In this document: piece after piece, positions 55,470 to 64,000 of the stretch
Layout of the letters: each line of letters begins with the position of its first letter
Numbering within the stretch: position 1 is the stretch's first letter
Origin: Chrysomallon squamiferum
Lineage: Eukaryota; Mollusca; Gastropoda; Neomphalida; Peltospiridae
NCBI GenBank assembly: GCA_012295275.1
Contig: CM022669.1
Span: forward strand, 13,897,172-13,961,171
Reading direction: 5' to 3'
DNA: 64,000 bases
Position numbers and translations under genes: made by a program
Notes under the pieces: generated by a model
Databases searched by the model: none
Seen by the model: the letters and a program-made list of their open reading frames with translations, nothing else
Told to the model about the DNA's origin: nothing

Positions 55470-55717
55470 TCAAGGTTTTTGATAAACTCGTGTGTTATTG
55501 GCAGACCAGGAAATCTGTGACACTCAGATCATCTGCTGATCTGACAACTGTGTGAGTTGTAACATGATGCTGTGTGCACATACAAAAAATATATATATAT
55601 CAGTGGTAACCAGATTTATAACTGTTGCCATTGTTATTCCAGCAGCTTGATAATAATAGTAAATAAGCAGCCATTAAGTAGAGTGTGAAATAAAGGCAGT
55701 GTCAGATGAAGCGCACG

Positions 55718-55725
55718 CACACACA

Positions 55726-55803
<78 letters not shown>
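55718..55803. repeat. (CA)n microsatellite
   Basis: Nearly pure AC repeat of about 85 bp. Open frames through it on both strands encode only Thr-His or Val-Cys repeats and are not genes. Confidence 0.97.
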
Positions 55804-55807
<4 letters not shown>

Positions 55808-56278
55808 TTGAACAATTTAAAATAATTAACGTTGTCGGGAAGGAATCTGCAATGATTTTAAAATGTACCTTCAATGATTAAAAGAATTAGAATAATTTAT
55901 TTTTTAGCTGTATAGATTTTCAGATCTTTCGTAATAATATTATTTTGTTGATATAGTTTGTTGATCGCTCAAAACAATAAAATAGTAACTAGGAAGGTTA
56001 AATCATTTTGTTAGACTGTTATAATTAGACTAGTACCATCATGGATATACTTTAAAGTGAATTATTTTCAGATATTTATTGCAATTTTGACAGTATGTCA
56101 GATGTCTATGTTTTGGAGTCTGCAAAGTGTGAAATATGTTATCTAGATAACATTCAGAGAAAGAGAACCTCTTTGTATAATTTGGACTTATATTCTACGG
56201 TATATAGCGGGCATCAGCTATACATTGAAAGTATGTCTAAGGTTGTCACAACCATCTCAAAATTATCCTAGATAATAA

Positions 56279-56368
56279 AAAAATGTTCTTATGTCACAAA
56301 ATAAACTTGCAACAGGAAATATAAAAAAATGTTCTTATGTCACAAAATAAACTTGCAACAGGAAATAT
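56279..56368. repeat. 46-bp tandem duplication
   Basis: Two adjacent identical copies contain AAATGTTCTTATGTCACAAA followed by ATAAACTTGCAACAGGAAAT. Confidence 0.9.
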
Positions 56369-57727
56369 TGTGATTGAAACAACAAACATTAAAATAACTA
56401 AGAAAAAATATTTCACAACAAAAAAACAAAAACAACAACGAAATAACAGATGATATAATTTATTTTAAATTTTTTTTTTTTTTTTTTTTTTCCAAAAAAT
56501 TTAAAAAAATTTTTAATAAATAATATAGAAAAGAAAAATGCATATTACATGATGATTATTAATTAATTATATCATCATTACACATTATTATACAGGAATG
56601 AATGGTATGGAAAAAAAAATTATTCACGCCATAAGTTTTAGTTATTTATTCAGTTTTTGGTTTTCAGTATAAAAATAATTTATACGTGCTAATCGAGATA
56701 ATATTACATTCATACTACAGATATATCGAACAAATGAATTTTCATTTTACAAATGTATATTCAAAGATTTAAAAATCCATTGGTTATTCGCTTGCTATTA
56801 ACACAATTTAGTTATAAATGAAAATGAAAAATCAATGTGATGATGTGTTTCATTATTATGAATTGATGAAAACAGTAACATATCAGTAGCGAAATTATTA
56901 TAGGTGTGGATACAATAAAATTTAATAACGTTATCTGATGAAATCCATAGAAAAATCTTCATAGAAGTGTGTGTTTGTGCGCGAGTGTATGTGAGTAATG
57001 TATTTGTGTATGTGAGTAATGTATTTGTATATGTAAGTGTTTGGTCTTTATACATCACTTGCTGATGTCATTCATGACCTTGCTGAAACGTTTTATTTGT
57101 ATTCCTTCTCAGAAGAACACGAACAAGAAATGCACGGACACCCAAACCAATTCTTCCTTTTGTTTTCATACTCAATCTATTTGACTGTTTCCACCTGCAA
57201 AGGGCTTACGTATATATATATATATATATATATGGAATCCCAAACCTGTGGGAAGGTGTTGCAGTTGTCGATGGATGTCAAAACGAATTAAACCTTTCGA
57301 GATAAAATTAATTATAATGTGAACAATACAGTTCAGAGGAACCTTGCATCCAAACTGAGTATGAGGAATATCTTTGCGGGGTTCTTAACCTGGATGAGTT
57401 TTTGTTTTGGAGGGAAGGGAGGACGGACATTCAGCTTTTCCAGTTAAACATTAATAACACTGAATCATCACATATAACGTTGCTTCATATGTGACAAAAT
57501 TGTTACAGTTTATAAAAAAATTATTTTTGTGGCTTCCTTTCCAGGAGACGATCATGATACAGGGTTGAGAGGAGTCATTAGATAAATCTTTTTTTTTTTT
57601 TCTTTTTTTTGAGTTGAAATGTATTATTGACCTAGATCTACGAGGTATGGCATAAGATAGCATGCCAAGGGATGAGGAATGTTAACGAATGAAGAAAGAA
57701 AAGTTAATAGTTCTTGATTTTGAAAAT

Positions 57728-58689
57728 TTAATGTTTTTTCATGTTTGTTGACTTGAAAAATGTGTACATGAATATCTCTTGAAATTCTCGAAGAGCTTGT
57801 GAAAATGAATTTATCTCGTTTTCTTTCTTCTTTATCATGTTGTATATGTTGTTGGCTTCCTCTCTGAAATTTAATTTTAAAAAGTGTGCATTATATATAT
57901 ATATATATATATGTGGTTGTATAACTGAATTAAATGGTATAAAATACAGTCTCACACACAGACACAAACACACACACACACACTCGCACATACATACATA
58001 CATACATACATTCAGTTATTCAGTTATTCTAAGACTACGTAAAATCATATTTTTTGTTCAAATGTATTTGGCTAGAAGCACATAGCAGCAAAATAGTCTT
58101 TAATTTATCCTTTCCCCTAAAAAAAATAGCATTAATTCTAATGTGACTGAACAGTCGTAAGTCAGGTGTTGAAACAGAAAATATACGAACAGACGCAGTA
58201 AGGAGAATTGATCGTTCATCCAGTCAGAACCCGAACCATTTTCTTTCCAGAAACTTTAACATTTAGAAATCTGCGTTTTAACTGTTCAAGTTGTGTATTA
58301 TTTTATTTTAAATTTGTAAAAAATTTTTTTTTTAAAATACCTGGCCAGCTCTAATTCATTATGGTAGGCTTTCAGAAGCTGATCTCTATTGTTCTTTTGA
58401 AGGGCAATGACATTTTTCATACTTTCTGTCTTTATGTTGCATGACTCCTGAACCTCCATAGCGATCACTTCTCTTTCCTTCAACTGTCCGCTTAAATGTT
58501 TATGCTCTGAAATTTTTTATAATAAGGGATAAATAAATAAAATAAATAAATAAATAAATTATAGTCTTGGAATACTTGCTGAAATTGGGAAAAGAATACT
58601 GGAGGTTCAAGATTATTGTTTTGTTCTGTTCTGGTAAAGAGCTAATTTTTCCACAACTATTTTTGATATTAATTAATTAATTAATTAAT

Positions 58690-58740
<51 letters not shown>

Positions 58741-58779
58741 TCCATGATTTCTTTACTGTTATTTTTTATTAGCAGTAGT

Positions 58780-58815
<36 letters not shown>

Positions 58816-60890
58816 CTATCCATCTCTTTCTTCTTTATTTATTTATTTGTTTGTTTTACTTTATTTTATTATATTCATTATTCATTTATTCATTCATACA
58901 TACCTTGCATACGACAATTGTTTTCCCTTTTAAGATCTGCTACGAGTGTTTGCAAGATTTCTTTTTGCTCAGACTGTGAATTAAGATCGAGCTTTGCATC
59001 ATTCAATACTTTTACTAAAGAATTCACAGATCCTTCCTGGTTTGCCAGTTCCTCCTGTAACATGAATGAATACATAAACAAACAAACAAACAAACAAAAA
59101 ACAAAATGAAATGAAGCAAAATATTATAAAATAAATTAAAACAAAAGAAAATTAAAGAAAACACAATGAATAATAAACAAATAATAATAAAAAATAATAA
59201 TAATAACAATAAAAGTATAAAACAAAACAAAACAAAATTAAAGAAAAGAAAATGAATAATAAATAAATAAATAAATAAATTAAATAAACTATCTGTCTAC
59301 ACTGTGTGAAAACAGTTACTTAACAATTTAATAATTGGCAAAAATTATTGATTAAATTCTGAGAAGTGAATTATGCCTGCTAACATTTCGATTATTTCTC
59401 TGTAGCAATTACACAAAACACACATATGCACACGCACACATCACTCATAAACACACTTATACATAACCTACTCTCAGTGAACTAGACTTTTTCTTTTCTT
59501 CTTTAATATTTTTTATAAGTTCAGCTTGCTCATTTTTCAGAGTTTCAACTTGGTGCAGTTTAATCGATAGGTCCGCCTTCATGCGTTCATTTTCTGAGGT
59601 TAGATTCAGCAGCTGAAACCAAAAGACAATTCCAGAAAATGTTCAATAGTAGTAAATATATAAAAAAAAAAAAAAAAAAAAAAAATTAAAATTGTTGTCG
59701 ATAGAAAATTAATTGTTAATCGGTATTATAATCATCGTCAGAATCGTAACTCTCATCAAAATCATCATTACAAACAACATTATAATCATCATTATTATTA
59801 ACAATTTAAAAAAAAAAAAAAAAAGTCTGAGAAAAATAATTTAATAAATACATCTTGGAAATGACTTTAGTGTAATAGCAACACTGTAGTAGCTTGCCTC
59901 TGATTTATCCTTAGCAAAGAAATCTTTCAGTAGCGTACTTGTGCTGGTCACGTTCCTGGCGTCATTCGTCAAGGTTTTCTTTTGGCCGCCTAAATGTTTA
60001 TGAGCTTCCTCAGCTTTCTCCACAGACTTCCTCGCTTGCATTGCTTGAATCTCCAGATACGCCAGGTCTCTGCTTTTGTTGTGTAGTTCATCCAGAGTGT
60101 GTTGCATTTTCTTTTCTACCTGTTGGTGCTGTTTTAGTAACGCAAACAGATGAATTAATCATTCAGTAAGTGCATTTGTTTAACAAGTTGTGATATAATA
60201 ATAAACCGTCCATTGGTACGGTAAACGCCATTTTAATGAACCAAGCCCACTGTTGGTTGGAACGAGAATTAATGCAAGGTGTGCAGAGAGAGGGAATGGC
60301 TGCGAGTCTCAGCCAATCAGCATTTTTTTTTTTTTTTTTTTTTTTTAGTCCGTGACGTCATTACGTTAAGATCGGAATGATTTGTTCTGTGAGTGTGATC
60401 AGGAAAGAAATACAGCAATAAAGTCACCATTTATACGTTGTTTTTTGGTACTTTTTATTTATTTATTTATTTTGTTTGTTTGTTTGTTTGTTTTTGTTGT
60501 TTTGTAATTTAAAAAAGAGAGGATATTAAACTTACAGTATTTTCCTCCCTTTCTAACTGATTCTCCAATTTATTTTTGAAGGCCATTTGTTTATTTATTT
60601 CATTAGTAAATTCTTTCACATTTTTCTGAAGTCTTTCATTCATCATCTGAATCTTGTTCAGAACACTCTGAACGTGCCGAAGTTCAGAAATTAGACTAGA
60701 TGCTACCTGCCGTTTCTCATCTATTTCTTTAATGCTGGATATGTTCAAATCATCACAGAAAGCAATCTACGAAAACGAAAAAATAAAATAAAATAAAATA
60801 AAATAAAATAAAATAAAAAAAAGTAAAATAAATAAGAATTAACGACATCTGAACATTATTAGAAAATACGTGTACACGGGATACTACTTA

Positions 60891-60932
<42 letters not shown>

Positions 60933-61384
60933 GTTGTTGTTGTTGTTGTTGTTTGTCGTTGTTGTTGCTGTTGTTGTTGTTATTATATTAATTTTATTAA
61001 TATTATCATTATTATTATTACTACTGCTATACTATTATTATTATTATTATAACCCAAAATTTTACAAAATATTTAATGTGAAACAACGATTAGTTTCCAA
61101 CAATAAGAGAATATCAGTTTACCTGAGATTTCAGATTGCCAATATATTTGTTAAGAAAATACAATTCCTGATCGTTGTGCTGTACTTCGGCTTCTGTCTG
61201 GTGAAACATTGTCGCCATCTTCAAAACCGCTTGTTCTTTCTCATCCAGTTCTATTGTCATATATTGCAACTGAAAAAAAAAAAAAAAATAAAAAAATAAA
61301 CAGTATTAGTAGTAGTACTAGTAATAATATAGTAGTAATAATAATGATGATGATAAAATGGTGATGGCAACGATAATAATGTTG

Positions 61385-61444
<60 letters not shown>

Positions 61445-61481
61445 TCAACAACAACAGCACAAGCAGCAATAACAGTTATGA

Positions 61482-61512
<31 letters not shown>

Positions 61513-61801
61513 AAAAACAACAGCAACAACAGTAATAATAGAAATAATAATAATGATGCTAACAACGAAAAATGATAATAAGTAAATTAAATAAATAATG
61601 TACGAAAAAGTATAAAAATAGGATACCGCTCTCTTTATTACTCTCCTGTCTCCTCCAGCCTCGGACTGCTCCTCAAGATAAGATTTAATCTCCTCTAATC
61701 TCAAAATATGCTGTATGGCCTGTTTCCCCCACGCACTTTCTTCAAACATTCTTTTCTCATCAGACTTGATTAGCCGTTGCAAGCGACTGATCTCTTCCTT
61801 C

Positions 61802-61850
<49 letters not shown>

Positions 61851-62740
61851 CAACAACAACAACAACGACGACAATAATCACACAGTGGTACCTGTCTTTA
61901 GCGGCCACCTAAGATGTACGGACACCCTTCCGAGTCCCGATTCTTGTTCAGTAGGTATGTCCCTTAGACCAGCGGACACCTACTGAAATCGGACTCTGAA
62001 TATTATATTATTATTGCAGGTGCGAAAGCGGACAGTCACACGGTTTTCGATATGCTTTCTCCAAACTAAATAATATTTGCTGTTTTACGGTTAGCTTAAT
62101 ACGATATTTTTAAAGATGGATTCGCCCATTCATTGCTCTGCACTGTGCACGCAGGAGTGTTGTTTTTGTTGAATCACTAAAACCCGCGAACTTCAATCGC
62201 CAAACGCTTGCCTGCCAAACCATGCAAGTTATCACTTCTTAGCGGACTTTTGATGTCGACAATATGGTGCGGCTAGCAAAAAATTCAGAGCTCTGTTTGT
62301 GTTTCAAACGGAATATTATGTAAAACATAAACGTACTTTATGCTAATTACGAGTTTTATGACGTGCGAAATACATTTAACTTACATCCATCAGTGAACTA
62401 GATATGCTTGCTGTTGTGTTTTAGGAGAAAGCCGTGATGCTTGCTATGGCAACGCCCTGTCGCGATGTGGGTACTCTTGTGGGGCATGTGAATTAAAATT
62501 GTTAGAATGTAAAAAAAAAAATTGTCTCTAATGTTTGTTACTCTGATAAGGGGATACCTGCGATGTACCTACAAGACAAGTACCCACTGTAATAAAAAAT
62601 TAAAAATAAAAAATAAAAATAATGACGAAGATGATTATGATGCGTTAATAGTTTCAACAACAACAAAGTAATGATAGTAATCATAATAATAATAAAACAA
62701 ATAACAACTGAATCGATGTTCAGATAATACATCTAGAATT

Positions 62741-62776
<36 letters not shown>

Positions 62777-62788
62777 CAGTACTAAGTT

Positions 62789-62819
<31 letters not shown>

Positions 62820-62908
62820 CGGTGGTGGTTGTGGTGGTGGTGATGGTAGTATGTAATAATGGTAATAATAAATCATTCATTTCGTGAAGTTACCTGAAGT
62901 AAATTCAT
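57728..62908 (-). CDS. Short coiled-coil paralogue of the 20-43 kb gene
   Basis: Nine exons with consistent phases: 62908-62894, 61797-61627, 61269-61123, 60766-60536, 60128-59898, 59612-59472, 59054-58904, 58506-58341, 57863-57728; 462 residues, no frameshift. Like the large gene's product, it is almost all heptad coil. Exon by exon it matches that gene: 61797 equals 39589 (57 codons, 19 identities), 61269 equals 34355 (49 codons, 18 identities), 60128 equals 29154 (77 codons), 59612 equals 28427 (47 codons, 14 identities), 59054 equals 28033 (151 bp), 58506 equals 27407 (166 bp), 57863 equals 26872. The product ends by reading through the position where the large gene splices (AT|GTATGT there, ATGTACAC here), adding about a dozen codons. 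The first exon (MNLLQ) is tentative, as is the choice between acceptors at 60128 and 60119. Function is unknown. Confidence 0.75.
59896..59897 (-). other. GC 5' splice site in the short coiled-coil gene
   Basis: The exon 60128-59898 ends TCA GAG and is followed by GCAAGC, close to the usual AG|GCAAGT form of GC-AG introns. The next exon starts after TTTCAG at 59613 in phase 0. Confidence 0.75.
60200..60380. promoter_or_regulatory. Promoter-like island inside the short coiled-coil gene
   Basis: This intronic stretch is richer in G+C than its surroundings. It contains a CCAAT box (60313-60317) and a full palindromic TGACGTCA CRE (60353-60360), separated by a poly-T run. It could be an internal promoter, an enhancer or part of a short repeat; no transcript start can be assigned. 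Confidence 0.35.
60890..61050. repeat. (ATT)n(GTT)n microsatellite block
   Basis: Long ATT and GTT runs lie in the intron between exons 61123 and 60766. Long Ile or Val open frames through it are artefacts. Confidence 0.95.
61383..61560. repeat. (ATA)n(ACA)n microsatellite block
   Basis: AAT and AAC triplet runs in the intron between exons 61627 and 61269 of the short coiled-coil gene. Confidence 0.95.
61801..61870. repeat. Triplet microsatellite abutting a splice acceptor
   Basis: AAT/AAC repeats on the plus strand read (GTT)n(ATT)n in the transcript and run to within a few bases of the acceptor ATGAAG|GAAGAG at 61798. They replace a normal pyrimidine tract. Confidence 0.9.
61883..62589. 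mobile_element. Candidate pogo/Tigger-like MITE
   Basis: The left end reads CAGTGGTACCTGTCTT and the reverse complement of the right end reads CAGTGGGTACTTGTCTT, a clear inverted repeat of the CAGTGG-TAC type seen in pogo-like elements. The right end is followed by TA; the left is preceded by CA, so the expected TA target duplication is not intact. Internal AGCGG(A/C)CACCTA repeats occur near the left end. The 707-bp interior has no transposase frame. The element sits in intron 1 of the short coiled-coil gene. Confidence 0.6.
62746..62830. repeat. (AGT)n/(GGT)n microsatellite
   Basis: AGT triplets with AGC, GGT and GTG variants, just inside intron 1 of the short coiled-coil gene. Confidence 0.93.
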
Positions 62909-62909
62909 G

Positions 62910-63035
62910 ATTTAGGTTCGTGTAAATTCGTCTAGGGTTACGACATCAACTAATTAGATAATTAACGTTTCCAAACTCCAATTGATGTCGTCGGCACATG
63001 ACGTCACGCAAGAAGTAAGCACGTCATCTGAGAGA
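62910..63035 (-). promoter_or_regulatory. Likely promoter of the short coiled-coil gene with CRE site
   Basis: A full TGACGTCA palindrome lies at 62999-63006, about 90 bp upstream of the proposed ATG, with a half-site ACGTCA at 63021-63026. Local CpG content is raised. This supports, without proving, a transcription start between them and the ATG. Confidence 0.4.
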
Positions 63036-63169
63036 GAACATTACTTATCTGTTTACAATTATTTATTTATTTATTTATTTATTCACTTTTTTTATTTTTG
63101 TCAGACTTATATTCACGTGATTTAAAAAGTCAGTCTTAATCTTTTGCCTTTTGGAGTCTAATGATAAAT

Positions 63170-63260
<91 letters not shown>

Positions 63261-63479
63261 TTCCAAGCACCTGTAACTGTACTTTCAGAAGAATCTGACA
63301 TACAGTTATCGATGATGCAATCTCTGACATTTTCCTTGATATTTTCACTTGTTTCCAGTCATTGGGGTAAAATAAATAAATAAATGATTTATTTATTTTT
63401 ATTTTTATTTTTATTTTTTATTGATTTATTTTTATTAACATTATATTATGTTAATTTATGTTAATTCTAATAATAACAA

Positions 63480-63538
<59 letters not shown>

Positions 63539-64000
63539 GCTACTGTTCGTTTTAAATCCAGGTAAATAACAAGGATGGAAGCTTTATTCTTTTTACCATT
63601 ATTATTTTTTGTAAAGTTTCTTTTTTCTTTTATTAATTTGTCTAATTTCCCCTATAAAATTTGCACCACATAAAATAATAAGTAGTGAAAGTCATAGTAG
63701 TACAAAAAAAAAAAAAAAAAAAAAAAAATAATAATAAAAAATCATTAACCAGTGTTTATGGGCAATACAAATAAAAGAACAATGAGAATTAAAGCCCTGC
63801 TCACTAAACCTTAGTACATTACCTCCCTTGATTAAAGCTACAAAATACACTGCTGTTACAATAGTGATAAAAAAAAAAAAAAGTTATTTGGATCGACAAC
63901 CCAAACATAAGCTGTTATAGTTACTTGCACAAAAAGTACAAATTCTATCAAAATTGTAAGGAAAGTTTTTTTACTTAAACAATGTTTTTGAGACCGCCAT
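63036..64000. other. Repeat-rich flank without a recognised gene
   Basis: Contains (TTTA)n at 63061-63082, (CT)n passing into (TA)n at 63171-63256, (ATT)n at 63483-63538 and poly-A near 63702-63728. No exon is recognised; the open frames across the CT/TA tract are artefacts. Confidence 0.6.

Larger units (their letters stand above)
53860..57727. other. Intergenic region with repeats
   Basis: This stretch lies between the JmjC start codon and the end of the shorter coiled-coil gene. No intact gene is seen. It holds AGC/AGT triplets (about 53940-54010), a TTTA tract (about 55145-55195), a degenerate copy of the JmjC first exon (55307-55469), a long (CA)n tract (55718-55803), a 46-bp tandem duplication (56279-56368) and a (TA)n tract near 57212-57232. 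The JmjC promoter should lie at its left edge but shows no clear motif. Confidence 0.5.

Noticed and set aside
60536-60766. Assignment of this 77-codon exon as the counterpart of large-gene exon 29154-28924
   Set aside because: It has the same length and phase and 19 of 77 identities, but the neighbouring exon 60128-59898 fits equally (19 of 77, shared LAxLE) and is in the right order. Coiled-coil composition alone can give such scores, so its counterpart is left open.
61318-61908. 196-codon minus-strand open frame
   Set aside because: Only 61627-61797 is a real exon. The Ile/Val-rich flanks are triplet microsatellite translated through.

Overview
The window is animal nuclear DNA, very AT-rich, with many introns and abundant AG, AC, AAT and poly-A/T simple repeats. 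It carries a metazoan-type asparaginyl-tRNA synthetase, short coding exons (50-280 bp), introns of roughly 0.2-3.5 kb and hAT-like and pogo-like DNA transposon remnants. A lophotrochozoan (possibly a mollusc) fits best, but nothing seen fixes the species. All four recognised protein-coding genes lie on the minus strand.

Layout. 1-2.6 kb: AT-rich flank with a 1.16-kb decayed hAT element. 2.8-16 kb: cytoplasmic asparaginyl-tRNA synthetase (NARS1), 18 coding exons, about 551 codons. 16.3-19.7 kb: AT-rich intergenic DNA. 19.97-43.5 kb: a roughly 1,770-codon coiled-coil protein in about 36 exons, with a probable 5' untranslated exon and promoter near 47.1-47.3 kb. 47.3-50.2 kb: intergenic DNA with promoter-like islands. 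50.2-53.84 kb: a 404-residue secreted or ER-lumenal JmjC protein with an EF-hand and a C-terminal HEEL signal, 7 exons. 53.9-57.7 kb: intergenic DNA with a degenerate copy of that gene's first exon. 57.7-62.9 kb: a 462-residue coiled-coil gene that is a shortened, diverged paralogue of the large coiled-coil gene; most of its matching exons have the same length and phase. 63-64 kb: simple repeats.

Main observations. (1) The coiled-coil genes at 20-43 kb and 57.7-62.9 kb are paralogues flanking the JmjC gene. (2) Several introns contain tandem arrays or duplications whose unit includes the 5' splice site of the exon just upstream: after 20732, 23023, 32292 and 51887. A related event put a copy of an intron 3' end inside an exon at 22074-22111. 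(3) Several conserved exons of NARS1 and the large coiled-coil gene carry single-base indels, mostly in homopolymers. Their even spread over two otherwise good genes suggests consensus errors in the assembly, but real decay of the 3' end of the coiled-coil gene (20.7-23.1 kb) is not excluded. (4) Three GC-AG introns, a 32-bp snap-back hairpin, and an intron with complementary (CU)n/(AG)n tracts are also present.

The genes do not form one pathway. NARS1 is housekeeping translation machinery, the JmjC protein is a predicted secretory-pathway dioxygenase, and the coiled-coil proteins look structural. Exon boundaries were derived by hand from reading frame and splice consensus; no similarity search was run.
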